Assembly (NCBI RefSeq): GCF_024585285.1
Contig: NZ_CP040755.1
Coordinates: forward strand, 1,674,001 to 1,738,000
DNA length: 64,000 nucleotides
Direction of reading: 5' to 3'
Source of the DNA: Colwellia sp. M166
GTDB taxonomy: Bacteria > Pseudomonadota > Gammaproteobacteria > Enterobacterales > Alteromonadaceae
Position numbers and translations under genes: made by a program. Each line of letters begins with the position of its first letter. Position 1 is the stretch's first letter. The notes beneath the pieces are model-generated. The model did no database searches, was not told the origin of the DNA, and saw only the letters and a program-made list of their open reading frames with translations. Of the stretch, positions 19,547-27,198 are shown piece by piece.

Positions 19547-19975
19547 AGCTGTCAGTTAAGAAAGTAGTTTTAAGTTCTGAGCTGTCAGCTTTCAGTTAAA
19601 AAATAGCTCTAAGTTTCGAGCTTTCAGCTTTCAGTTAAAAAAGTAGTTTTAAGTTCTGAGCTGTCAGCTTTCAGTTAAAAAAGTAGTTTTAAGTTCTGAG
19701 CTGTCAGTTAAAAAATAGCTCTAAGTTTTGAGCTGTCAGCTTTCAGTTAAAAAGTAGTTTTAAGTTTCGAGCTGTCAGTTAAGAAAGTAGTTTTAAGTTT
19801 TGAGCTGTCAGCTTTCAGTTAAAAAGTAGTTTTAAGTTCTGAGCTGTCAGCTTTCAGTTAAAAAATAGCTCTAAGTTTCGAGCTTTCAGTTAGAGAAATA
19901 ACAGCCGTGTGGCACTTGTGTTGTCTGATAGCTGATAGCTTAAAGCTTTGTCTTACTGATAGCTTAAAGCTTTGT
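19547..19975. repeat. Array of about nine TCAG-type units ending in a GTGTGG hinge, between serA and pgpA
   Basis: The gap between the convergent genes serA and pgpA is almost wholly repetitive. About nine units of 25-45 bp read AGCTGTCAG(CTTTCAG)TTAAAAA, then GTAGTTTTAAGTTCTG or ATAGCTCTAAGTTTCG, so two unit types are interspersed. The hinge GTGTGGCACTTG follows at 19907-19918. Then come reverse-oriented words and two copies of GATAGCTTAAAGCTTTGTCT. The final copy runs into the TAA stop codon of pgpA. Units differ by small changes, so the array has aged since duplication. There are no spacers of the CRISPR kind. Confidence 0.85.
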
Positions 19976-19976
19976 C

Positions 19977-20447
19977 TTACTTAAAGATAAACATCATACA
20001 AGCCCAAGCAGCGATACCCGCAACAATATCATCGAGCATAATACCTAAGCCACCATGACAATTCTTATCTAAATAAGAGATAGGCCAAGGCTTAAAAATA
20101 TCAAATAGTCTAAAAAGTAAAAACCCGACTAAAATACTCTGCCAGCTAATGGGTATTAAGAACATAGTGATTAAAAAACCAACAAACTCATCCCAAACAA
20201 TCGCGCCGTGATCAGGTACACCGGCATCTTCTGCGGCTTTACCACAAATATAAATACCAGCGACACTCATCACTATTAGCAACAATAAATAAAGCGGACT
20301 GCTCAGCGGAGCAAGCAATAAAAACAGTGGAACCGCCGCTAAGGTACCAAATGTACCTGGTGCTTTAGGCGCTAAACCACTGCCAAAGCCTAAGGCTAAA
20401 AAGTGGACTGGATTGAGTAAGCGAAAGTTAGCTGTCGACTTAGTCAT
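19977..20447 (-). CDS. pgpA: Phosphatidylglycerophosphatase A
   Basis: 156 aa small membrane enzyme that dephosphorylates phosphatidylglycerol-phosphate to phosphatidylglycerol. The family features are visible: FGSGLAPKAPGTFGTL near residues 20-36, VWDEFVGFLITMF near 84-96 with its acidic pair, and LFDIFKPWPISYLDKNCHGG near 112-131, followed by LDDIVAG. About four hydrophobic segments are present. It lies 2 bp downstream of thiL, the usual order in gammaproteobacteria, and is the last gene of the ribH-nusB-thiL-pgpA operon. Its stop codon coincides with the end of the neighbouring repeat array. Confidence 0.94.
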   Translation of the reverse strand: MTKSTANFRLLNPVHFLALGFGSGLAPKAPGTFGTLAAVPLFLLLAPLSSPLYLLLLIVMSVAGIYICGKAAEDAGVPDHGAIVWDEFVGFLITMFLIPISWQSILVGFLLFRLFDIFKPWPISYLDKNCHGGLGIMLDDIVAGIAAWACMMFIFK

Positions 20448-20449
20448 TA

Positions 20450-21421
20450 TTAATCTGTGCTACTGGCAAAATGTTCAAAGCTTTTAGCTCGGATCGGCAC
20501 TGATTTACTGTTCAATGTTGAGGTGATCTTTGCACTCCGATTTATCTGGCCAATACAAGTGATCGTATTGCCCGTATTTGCCAGTGCTGTTTCCATACCA
20601 ACTTTATTATCTTCACATACCGTGAATAACAATTCGTAATCGTCACCGCCTGCTAAGGCAATCTCACAAGCTTTTTCTAAACCAACAGTATCACGTAAAG
20701 CATTAGAAATAGGTAAGTCATCAAGCACGATATTGGCACCAACATTTGACGCTTCACAAATATGCCCAAGGTCAGCAAGTAAACCGTCGGATAAATCTAT
20801 CGCCGAGCTGGCATACTCTCTTAATGCTTGTCCGGCAAGTACTCTAGGCCTTGGATAGTCTAAACGCTTACGAACACTATCAAGGTATTCAGCTTCAACA
20901 ACAACTTCATTAAAAATGTGCTTAAGCGCTAAGGCAGCGTCACCAATTTCACCAGTAACATAAACCCAATCACCGGCCTTAGCGCCTGAACGTGAAAGGT
21001 GTTTAGCTTTAGGAATTAAACCTTGGGCTGTTACGGTGATGCTTAATGGGCCTTGTGTGGTATCGCCACCAATAAGCTGTACATTATAAAACTCACATAG
21101 CTCAAAGACACCAACACAAAACTCTTCAACCCATTGCAGATCAGCTTCTGGCAGCGTGATAGCTAATGAAATCCAAGTAGGCTCTGCACCCATTGCGGCT
21201 AAATCAGATAAATTAACGGCAATCGATTTATGGCCAATTGCCCGTGCACTCGTTTGATGAGGAAAGTGCACGCCGGCAACTAAAGTGTCTGTAGTAACGG
21301 CGATATTTTGACGTTCAGATGGGCTAACAATAGCGCAATCATCACCAATACCAAGCAGCACATCTTTACGTTTAATCACCTGCTCAGTAAAGAAGCGCCT
21401 GATCATTTCAAACTCTTTCAT
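20450..21421 (-). CDS. thiL: Thiamine-monophosphate kinase
   Basis: 323 aa ATP-dependent kinase converting thiamine phosphate to thiamine diphosphate. The PurM-like ATP-binding fold shows GIGDDCAIVSP near residues 21-31 (metal-binding aspartates), VTTDTLVAGVHFP near 39-51, the glycine and aspartate loop LIGGDTTQGPLSITVTAQG near 117-135, and SAIDLSDGLLADLGHICEAS near 206-225. Length and order of motifs match E. coli ThiL (325 aa). It lies between nusB (18-bp gap) and pgpA (2-bp gap) on the minus strand. Confidence 0.95.
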   Translation of the reverse strand: MKEFEMIRRFFTEQVIKRKDVLLGIGDDCAIVSPSERQNIAVTTDTLVAGVHFPHQTSARAIGHKSIAVNLSDLAAMGAEPTWISLAITLPEADLQWVEEFCVGVFELCEFYNVQLIGGDTTQGPLSITVTAQGLIPKAKHLSRSGAKAGDWVYVTGEIGDAALALKHIFNEVVVEAEYLDSVRKRLDYPRPRVLAGQALREYASSAIDLSDGLLADLGHICEASNVGANIVLDDLPISNALRDTVGLEKACEIALAGGDDYELLFTVCEDNKVGMETALANTGNTITCIGQINRSAKITSTLNSKSVPIRAKSFEHFASSTD

Positions 21422-21439
21422 ATTACAACCAAGTATTGA

Positions 21440-21856
21440 TTATTCGTTTGGACGAACAAGCTTAACGACCTTATCTAAAACACCGTTAACAAACTTATGG
21501 CTGTCATCAGCTGCAAATGATTTTGCTAACTCGATAGCTTCATTAATAATAACGCGGTAAGGCACGTCACGACAGTCAGAAAGCTCATAGACTGCTACGC
21601 GTAAAATAGCCTTTTCTACAGGATCAACGTCAACTAATGGGCGATCAACATGAGGAGATATTTTCTCATCTATGCTGCTCACTTGTGTTGAAACACCACG
21701 AAATAATTGTTGAAAATAAACAATATCAAAGCGTCTAGCACTATTTTCAGTTAAAAAATTTGTTTCAATTTCAGCAATGTTATTTTGACTTAACTGCCAA
21801 GAATAAACCGCTTGTACTGCCAATTCTCTGGCTTTTCTTCTAGGTGATGGTTTCAC
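21440..21856 (-). CDS. nusB: Transcription antitermination factor NusB
   Basis: 138 aa all-helical RNA-binding protein that works with NusE (S10) at boxA during rRNA antitermination. The N-terminal [18 protein letters not shown] (residues 5-22) holds the arginine-rich RNA-binding surface, and the C-terminal [18 protein letters not shown] and [11 protein letters not shown] segments are diagnostic. It is downstream of ribH by 12 bp, a conserved linkage in proteobacteria. Confidence 0.95.
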   Translation of the reverse strand: MKPSPRRKARELAVQAVYSWQLSQNNIAEIETNFLTENSARRFDIVYFQQLFRGVSTQVSSIDEKISPHVDRPLVDVDPVEKAILRVAVYELSDCRDVPYRVIINEAIELAKSFAADDSHKFVNGVLDKVVKLVRPNE

Positions 21857-21868
21857 AAAAGTATCCTG

Positions 21869-22333
21869 TTATAACTTATCTAGCACATTAACCATTTCTA
21901 AAGCACTTAATGCTGCTTCAGCGCCTTTATTACCAACTTTAAGGCCTGCACGATCAATAGCTTGTTCAATAGTGTCTGTGGTAATAACACCAAATGCCAC
22001 TGGCATAGTATATTCCATAGCGACTTGCGCTAAGCCTTTATTACATTCACCAGCAACAAAATCAAAATGAGGTGTTCCACCACGGATCACAGCACCGATA
22101 GCGATAATGCCGTCATACCCGCCTTTAGCTGCAATTTTTTTAGCGGCTACTGGTAACTCATAAGCACCAGGAACGCGAATTACGGTAATATCACTATCTG
22201 CAACATTGCCATGGCGTTTAAGCGCATCTACTGCACCTTCAAGTAAACTTTCAACCACAAAACTGTTAAAACGAGAGACTACGATGGCAAACTTCTTACC
22301 TGTTGCATCAAAATTAGCTTCTATGACGTTCAT
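21869..22333 (-). CDS. ribH: 6,7-dimethyl-8-ribityllumazine synthase
   Basis: 154 aa, the usual length. It condenses 5-amino-6-ribitylaminouracil with dihydroxybutanone phosphate in riboflavin synthesis and normally assembles as a 60-mer shell. Diagnostic parts are [20 protein letters not shown] near residues 19-38, [13 protein letters not shown] near 54-66, [15 protein letters not shown] with the catalytic His near 81-95, and [15 protein letters not shown] near 111-125. It is the first gene of the minus-strand operon. ribD/ribE/ribBA, often found immediately upstream in relatives, are absent and a repeat element lies there instead. Confidence 0.96.
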   Translation of the reverse strand: MNVIEANFDATGKKFAIVVSRFNSFVVESLLEGAVDALKRHGNVADSDITVIRVPGAYELPVAAKKIAAKGGYDGIIAIGAVIRGGTPHFDFVAGECNKGLAQVAMEYTMPVAFGVITTDTIEQAIDRAGLKVGNKGAEAALSALEMVNVLDKL

Positions 22334-22366
22334 TTAAAAATCACCTACTGATAAAAATTGCCGCAA

Positions 22367-22375
22367 TTCTAACAA
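22367..22375 (-). promoter_or_regulatory. Candidate extended -10 promoter for ribH-nusB-thiL-pgpA
   Basis: On the minus strand TGTTAGAAT matches an extended -10 (TGnTAtAAT) with the start of transcription expected about 27 nt before the ribH ATG. A Shine-Dalgarno AGGTGA lies in that short leader. The -35 region is poor, as is common with extended -10 promoters. Inferred by eye only. Confidence 0.4.
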
Positions 22376-22546
22376 ATTGCGCGCGACTGAGGAACTCGTT
22401 TTAACAAATTAATAGTAATAGAGACTAATTCATTGAGTATTAAGTCAATATCTTGTCCGAGCATAGGATCATGGCTGTACGAATAAGGCTATAAAGCCTT
22501 AATCTTCAGCAATATACTCAATAGCCTGAACTCAGGATAAGATATA

Positions 22547-22903
22547 ATACCAACGCTACTAAGTTTCTCTCCACTCAATGAAATTTAAAAGACTTAGCTG
22601 CACAGGTTGACAGTTCCAGACTGAACCTAAGTACATCCATGTAGGCAAGGCATTGATTGAAGATAATGGTTACTCTCGACAACTGCTCCTGCGTTGTTCT
22701 AATGACTCACATCCCTGTGAGAGCCTTATCGACATCAATAACGCAGCCTGAAAGCCTTTTAAAGCCACCCTTGGTGAGCTTACCAGCGATTTGATAACCG
22801 TCGTAAATTTCCTTTATATAGAATAACTATATTCAAAAAATGATCGTTGTTCTCAAAATGCTGGTATGCGCTGAGTAGGAACAAACTTAATAGACTTGGT
22901 ATA
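22547..22903. mobile_element. MITE-like element with ~31-bp terminal inverted repeats (TATACCAA family)
   Basis: The left end ATACCAACGCTACTAAGTTT and the right end, read on the other strand, TATACCAAGTCTATTAAGTT, continue as matching repeats to about 31 bp (ending in CTCA). Between them lie about 295 bp without a convincing ORF but with two short palindromes, TACATCCATGTA (22632-22643) and CACATCCCTGTG (22708-22719). No transposase is encoded, so it would be non-autonomous. The target duplication is unclear (possibly TA-rich, 2-3 bp). Related solo palindromes or single ends occur at 14351, 24910, 44554 and 55291. The rest of the ribH-to-23008 spacer shows nothing further that can be named. 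Confidence 0.65.
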
Positions 22904-23007
22904 AACAGCCCAAAATTCTCTATTCTGTCATTTGCTCATGGTACATTCAGCGTCATTTTTGTATCATAGTGAGACCTAAACTTTAATGATGTATATACTA
23001 AAACCTT

Positions 23008-23316
23008 ATGGCTATTTATTTTTCTTCCGATAAAATCCCTGCACTGCGAGCATTTAGCTTACATCAACGCCAAGCTATCCTAGCAATTGCGCAAACCAAG
23101 TTTTCAGCCCCGGAAAAATTCATTCTCAATATTATTAAACTGTCGCTATTAATACCGCCTTTTCTCTTTATCGCAAATTTACAAGGTTTAGCTTTACTCA
23201 TCTCAGTGTTAATTGTGCTGATAGTTTATTTCCTCGTGCTTAGGCCTATTATGCTATTTTTCTCACAAAAGCATCTTAATAAAGCTATCGCTGAATACAA
23301 AAAAAGTGAACATTAA
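23008..23316 (+). CDS. Small two-helix membrane protein of unknown function
   Basis: 102 aa. Two strongly hydrophobic segments lie at about residues 46-60 (IIKLSLLIPPFLFIA) and 63-87 (GLALLISVLIVLIVYFLVLRPIML), preceded by a basic N-terminal region (FSLHQRQAILAIAQTKF) and followed by a charged tail. It resembles short conserved membrane proteins seen in Colwelliaceae/Alteromonadales (possibly DUF6170), but I do not recognise a function. It is monocistronic, between the MITE-like element and a terminator whose stem overlaps its stop codon. Its codon usage resembles the neighbours. The coding call rests on length, composition and the terminator placement. Confidence 0.7.
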   Translation: MAIYFSSDKIPALRAFSLHQRQAILAIAQTKFSAPEKFILNIIKLSLLIPPFLFIANLQGLALLISVLIVLIVYFLVLRPIMLFFSQKHLNKAIAEYKKSEH

Positions 23317-23327
23317 GTTCACTTTTT
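23301..23327 (+). terminator. Rho-independent terminator overlapping the stop codon of the small membrane protein gene
   Basis: A perfect 11-bp stem AAAAAGTGAAC/GTTCACTTTTT with a five-base loop is followed by CTTT. The TAA stop codon sits in the loop. The A-rich 5' arm means it could also act on the opposite strand, but mlaA is transcribed away from it only after reading towards it, so it may serve both genes. Confidence 0.8.
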
Positions 23328-23432
23328 CTTTATAGCTCTTTTCACTAAAGTGTTAAACCACTAACATTTTAGTGATAAATCTATCATGTAACATCTAGTA
23401 CCTTGACGCTGAAAAGAACATTGGCTCAAAAA

Positions 23433-24239
23433 TTAAGGCTCCATACCTTCAAGCTCTTCTAGGTATGCATCAATATTTTCTTCTTCTTCAATATTCACTT
23501 CAACTGGAGGGTTACCGTCATAAACCTTATATTGCATATTTTGAAAATAAGCATTTTTAACAAATTCATAAGGATCAATAGAGTCTTTTAGAATAGCTTC
23601 TTGGTCAGCTAGTGATGCTCGAGCCTCCAAGCCGAGAATACCGGCTCGAACTATATTTGGCCAAAAATCAATAATGGCCAACGGCCAGTAATAACGATCG
23701 ACATAATCGCCTACTTCTTCACGTACAGAAGACGGGCCTAATGCAGGCACAACTAAATAAGGACCATCACCAACGCCATAACTTCCCAACACTTCACCAA
23801 ACTCTTCTTGTTGACGGTTCCAGCCAAAATCACTTGCCGGATCAAAAAAACCTAGCATCCCTATGGTCGAATTTAAAACAAAGCGTCCTGTAGATTTCGC
23901 TGCATCCGTGAACTTTGCTTGTAATAAATGATTAATAATTGTTGATGGTTCATTTAAATTCAGCGCCATGTTGTGTACACCTGAACGTAAATTGGTTGGC
24001 ATATACTCGACATAACCCTCTGAAGCTGGCTTGAAGACATATTTGTCAGCATAATCCCAAGTAAAAGTCCAAAAAGGTCGGTTAATTGATTCCAACGGAT
24101 CTTTTGGATCTGACAAGCCTTGCTCCGAGGTAGGGGTTGTAGAACAAGCAGTTAAAAAAAACGAAAATACTATCATTAACAAAAGCTTCGAGCTAAAAAC
24201 AGTTTGCGCTTTAGATGCCAATTTACTTACTCTCTTCAC
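23433..24239 (-). CDS. mlaA: MlaA (VacJ) outer-membrane lipoprotein of the phospholipid retrograde transport system
   Basis: 268 aa. A signal peptide with lipobox (FFLTACSTT, Cys near residue 32) predicts an outer-membrane lipoprotein. The MlaA domain follows: DPLESINRPFWTFTWDYADKY near 47-67, then LRSGVHNMALNLNEPSTIIN, TGRFVLNSTIGMLGFFDPAS and the EEFGEVLGSYGVGDGPYLVVPALGPSS stretch that forms the annular channel. MlaA with porins removes mislocalised phospholipid from the outer leaflet and passes it to MlaC. It has an acidic C-terminal tail (IEEEENIDAYLEELEGMEP). It is monocistronic here, without the mlaFEDCB operon. Confidence 0.94.
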   Translation of the reverse strand: MKRVSKLASKAQTVFSSKLLLMIVFSFFLTACSTTPTSEQGLSDPKDPLESINRPFWTFTWDYADKYVFKPASEGYVEYMPTNLRSGVHNMALNLNEPSTIINHLLQAKFTDAAKSTGRFVLNSTIGMLGFFDPASDFGWNRQQEEFGEVLGSYGVGDGPYLVVPALGPSSVREEVGDYVDRYYWPLAIIDFWPNIVRAGILGLEARASLADQEAILKDSIDPYEFVKNAYFQNMQYKVYDGNPPVEVNIEEEENIDAYLEELEGMEP

Positions 24240-24381
24240 TTAAGGGGTCCTTGTGTTATAACAATTGCGTCAATATTTATTGAGGGATTTTAAATTAAAA
24301 ATCAATTGAAGCATATCTCTCTGACAGTTTATCATGGTCAACTAGCTACTAGCATTAAGTGTTTTGTTTAAAAACTGTAAG

Positions 24382-24852
24382 TTAGAATTTTGATTTTTTT
24401 TGACGATGAATAGCCAGTAACATTTCGGCTTCTGCTCTAGGAATATCACACTCGCGCATTATTTCGATAATATCAGCGCCTAGCTCAACAAGTTTTTGCG
24501 CTCTAGAATAAAGTTTATCTTCTGGCTGTTGATGTAACTGCTGCTCAATAACTTGTAACTTACTGTTAAATTGCTCTTGAGCCACTTTAATGCGATGTTC
24601 AAGCTGTTTACTGACTTGCTCATTTTCTAGTTGCGATGCTTGATAAGACTGTTGATTGGCTTCTACTTGTAATTGGTTTTGACTGAGAGCGGTTTGCAAA
24701 GCAATTAATTGCAGCTCTTGGTTTTGTAATTCCTGTTGCAATTTATCAATTTGTCGGCTGAAACGATTTTTTAATGCCAGTAATAACATAGCAACGAGCA
24801 TCACTATGGTAAATGCAATTAAACTGATCAGGTTAGCAGGAATATTTTCCAT
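24382..24852 (-). CDS. DUF2802 coiled-coil membrane-anchored protein at the end of the chemotaxis operon
   Basis: 156 aa. One N-terminal transmembrane helix (residues ~7-27, ISLIAFTIVMLVAMLLLAL) is followed by a glutamine-rich coiled coil (about 33-115) and a conserved C-terminal helix-turn-helix-like segment, ELGADIIEIMRECDIPRAEAEMLLAIHR, typical of DUF2802. Homologues sit directly after cheW in Vibrio, Shewanella and Pseudomonas polar-flagellum clusters. Function is unknown; position suggests a link to polar chemotaxis or motility. A 58-bp palindrome separates it from cheW. Confidence 0.75.
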   Translation of the reverse strand: MENIPANLISLIAFTIVMLVAMLLLALKNRFSRQIDKLQQELQNQELQLIALQTALSQNQLQVEANQQSYQASQLENEQVSKQLEHRIKVAQEQFNSKLQVIEQQLHQQPEDKLYSRAQKLVELGADIIEIMRECDIPRAEAEMLLAIHRQKKSKF

Positions 24853-24909
24853 AGGATAACAAGGTACCGCAGAAATTTAAATGCCCGCTCAAGCAGGATT
24901 ATTGGTAGT

Positions 24910-24967
24910 AACAAGTCTAGTAAGTTCTGTCTCATACTGCGAGAATAAACCTACTAGCATTGGTATA
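24910..24967. repeat. 58-bp palindromic mini-element between cheW and the DUF2802 gene
   Basis: The left part AACAAGTCTAGTAAGTTCTG and, on the opposite strand, the right part TATACCAATGCTAGTAGGTT are related to the terminal repeats of the element at 22547-22903, with essentially no interior. It begins just 5 bp below the cheW stop codon. It could form an RNA hairpin that attenuates or stabilises the end of the che transcript. Confidence 0.6.
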
Positions 24968-24971
24968 ATAC

Positions 24972-25466
24972 TTAGAATTGCTTTAATTCATCCCATTCAA
25001 CATCTGACAGTAACTTATTTAAATCGACTAAAATAAGTAGCTCACCATCTCTATTTGAAACACCTTGAATATATTTGGCACTTTCGTCATTACCAACATT
25101 GGGGGCGACATCTATTTCAGAGGTTTTTAAGTAAACAACCTCAGCAACGCTATCAACTAAAATACCGATAACTTGAGTTTCGGCTTCAATAATAACAATG
25201 CGCGTATTATCGGTTAGCTCTGCTGACTCCATACCAAAACGAGCCCGTGTATCGATAACGGTAACAACATTACCACGTAGGTTAATTATTCCCATGACAT
25301 ACGCGGGTGCTCCTGGGACAGGGGCTATTTCTGTGTAGCGAAGTATCTCTTGTACTTGCATAACGTTAATGCCGTAGGTTTCATTATCAAGCTTAAAGGT
25401 CACTCTTTGTACTACTTGATCTTTAGTATCTACACTTTCACTTGCATTGCGTCTTTCATCTGACAT
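24972..25466 (-). CDS. cheW: Chemotaxis coupling protein CheW
   Basis: 164 aa. It links chemoreceptors to CheA in the polar array. A single CheW domain runs from about residue 20 (VQRVTFKLDNETYGINVMQV) through the conserved IAPVPGAPAYVMGIINLRGNVVTVIDTRARFG, to the C-terminal GELLILVDLNKLLSD. The ATG at 25466 is chosen over an upstream TTG (25484) because AAAGAGG precedes it at proper distance. It is the last recognised che gene, after parP, as in Vibrio and Pseudomonas. Confidence 0.93.
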   Translation of the reverse strand: MSDERRNASESVDTKDQVVQRVTFKLDNETYGINVMQVQEILRYTEIAPVPGAPAYVMGIINLRGNVVTVIDTRARFGMESAELTDNTRIVIIEAETQVIGILVDSVAEVVYLKTSEIDVAPNVGNDESAKYIQGVSNRDGELLILVDLNKLLSDVEWDELKQF

Positions 25467-25553
25467 ACCGCTAGCCTCTTTCAATTTTTGTTTGCTATGT
25501 TAATGACGAGCATACTTGTACACTAAGTATACTTTCAAGTTTCAATTCATCAA

Positions 25554-26405
25554 TTATTCTTGCGTAATATTTACGCCTTTTTCCAATAACTTAATTAAGG
25601 AGTCAACATCTAACAGAGCACACATACGATTTTTTACTAATCCAGCAAGCCAAGGACGTTTGCTTGGTGCATCTAACCACTTAACATCTTCTTGTTTGAG
25701 CGTCACCGTATCGATCAGTTTTTCAGCCGTCAAACCCCACGATGTATTACTTAACATAATAATATACTGGTAATTCAGCGCCGCTAGCAATGTTTCATCA
25801 CATTTTTCAGGCATCACCCAACGCGCAGTATCAACCACGTTAACTTTTTCATCACGGTGTAGCATAACACCTTTAAACCAATCGGGTTTTCCCATTAATG
25901 AGCTAGTTTTATCATTATTAAGAATACCACCTAATTCGATCAATGGAACAGCAATCATTAAACCTGCAACATCAAAAAACATCGCTTGAAAGTCACCTTG
26001 ACGATAACTTCGCTGATTAATGGCTTCAAAACCGCCAACGCTTTTACGAGTTTTAAGCTCATTGAGCTGTACTTCACTACTACTACTTAATACTTTTTTA
26101 TCTATGACTTTTGTATTTATTTTCGCCGGTTTTGCTTTAACTACGGGTTTAACTGTGGTTTTAACCGGTGTATCAATTTCAAGCTGAGTAGCAACGAGCG
26201 TTTTATTTTCAGCTTTCGCTGACCTTATCGGCTCAGCAGTTTCTTGCTCAACCGTTTTCGGAAAAGTAGCACTCGCCAGTAATCTTTCCAATGGTTCAGT
26301 TTGCTTCACTTTTACCAGTAGCGCTTTTTGCTCTTCTTCTTCCGTAAGCAGTTCTGACAAATAGGTCTGCATTAATTGTTTACTTGCAGCTAAAGACTTT
26401 GACAT
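25554..26405 (-). CDS. parP: ParP: CheW-domain protein for polar localisation of chemotaxis arrays
   Basis: 283 aa. The N-terminal 120 residues are low-complexity, rich in Lys, Thr, Glu and Val (for example VKTTVKPVVKAKPAKINTK). The C-terminal ~150 residues form a degenerate CheW-like domain (FQAMFFDVAGLMIAVPLIEL; GLVKNRMCALLDVDSLIKLL). In Vibrio, ParP uses this domain to bind CheA and receptors and its N-terminus to bind ParC, holding arrays at the cell pole. The gene sits directly after parC (4-bp gap) and before cheW, the same order as in Vibrio and Pseudomonas. Role inferred from architecture and synteny. Confidence 0.82.
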   Translation of the reverse strand: MSKSLAASKQLMQTYLSELLTEEEEQKALLVKVKQTEPLERLLASATFPKTVEQETAEPIRSAKAENKTLVATQLEIDTPVKTTVKPVVKAKPAKINTKVIDKKVLSSSSEVQLNELKTRKSVGGFEAINQRSYRQGDFQAMFFDVAGLMIAVPLIELGGILNNDKTSSLMGKPDWFKGVMLHRDEKVNVVDTARWVMPEKCDETLLAALNYQYIIMLSNTSWGLTAEKLIDTVTLKQEDVKWLDAPSKRPWLAGLVKNRMCALLDVDSLIKLLEKGVNITQE

Positions 26406-26409
26406 AAGG

Positions 26410-27186
26410 TCACTTACTCACAATAGTTAAATTAACTAAATATTTTAATAAATTTCGATAGGCTGTAACACCACGCGAGCTTGCAACATAATCAGAGGGC
26501 ACTTTTTGTGCAACACTGGCATTACGAAAGTTGGTATCTGTTGGTATAACACCTGGCCAAACAAAGTCACCATAAAGTTCTTGTAACTTTCGATAGGTCA
26601 TTAAAGACGCCTTAGTACGTTTATCAAACATGGTCGGTACAATGGTGTATTTAAATGGTGCTACTTGCTCCCCTTGCATTATTTCTAAGGTTTTCATCAT
26701 ACGATCTAAACCTTTTAGCGCTAAAAACTCGGTTTGAACTGGCACAATAATCCGATCACAAGCTGCTAATGCATTAACCATAAGCACACCTAAAATCGGC
26801 GGACAATCAATCAAAACATAATCATATTGATCCGCTATCGCTCGCATCGCTTTTTTTAATACTAGGCCCATACCGCCTTTATTCCCCAATGAGCGGTCGA
26901 GTGTCGCTAAGCCCATAGTTGCTGGCAATATATCGATATTATCATAATGCGTAGGACATAGGCTTTGCATGATTTGCTCTTTGGTAGAAACCTGTAGAAA
27001 CAAATCATAAACACTGAGTTCTAAGTCTTCTGACTCGATACCAAAATAGTAGCTTAATGATGCATGCGGATCGGTATCGACTAATAGCACTCGATAGCCT
27101 TCTTCTGCTAATAAACCTGCTAAGGCGATCGTTGTGGTGGTTTTACCCACGCCGCCTTTTTGATTTGCAACTGTCCAAACTACCAA
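26410..27186 (-). CDS. parC: ParC: ParA-like ATPase for polar positioning of chemotaxis arrays
   Basis: 258 aa. A deviant Walker A motif, NQKGGVGKTTTTIALAG, is at residues 8-24 with the signature lysine. LLVDTDPHASLSYYFG follows near 34-49, and the Walker B region is DYVLIDCPPILGVL near 117-130. It is an orphan ParA-family protein, with no parB, inside the chemotaxis operon. This matches ParC of Vibrio, which forms a gradient from the pole and recruits ParP. The start is TTG at 27186, preceded by AGGA at eight bases; no ATG lies before the Walker motif. It should not be confused with topoisomerase IV ParC. Confidence 0.87.
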   Translation of the reverse strand: MVVWTVANQKGGVGKTTTTIALAGLLAEEGYRVLLVDTDPHASLSYYFGIESEDLELSVYDLFLQVSTKEQIMQSLCPTHYDNIDILPATMGLATLDRSLGNKGGMGLVLKKAMRAIADQYDYVLIDCPPILGVLMVNALAACDRIIVPVQTEFLALKGLDRMMKTLEIMQGEQVAPFKYTIVPTMFDKRTKASLMTYRKLQELYGDFVWPGVIPTDTNFRNASVAQKVPSDYVASSRGVTAYRNLLKYLVNLTIVSK

Positions 27187-27198
27187 GTTAATATCCTA

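Noticed and set aside
19547..19975. CRISPR array
   Set aside because: Units have no constant-length unique spacers; the repeats abut one another and differ gradually. No cas genes are in the window.
22334..22546. FMN riboswitch in front of ribH
   Set aside because: No RFN conserved boxes (such as the AGGGGC and CCGACNGT type words) were found, and an extended -10 promoter lies only about 30 bp before the gene.
26410..27186. Chromosome-partition ParA or topoisomerase IV ParC
   Set aside because: No parB or parS nearby, gene lies in the chemotaxis operon next to a CheW-domain partner, and the protein is a small Walker-type ATPase, not a topoisomerase.
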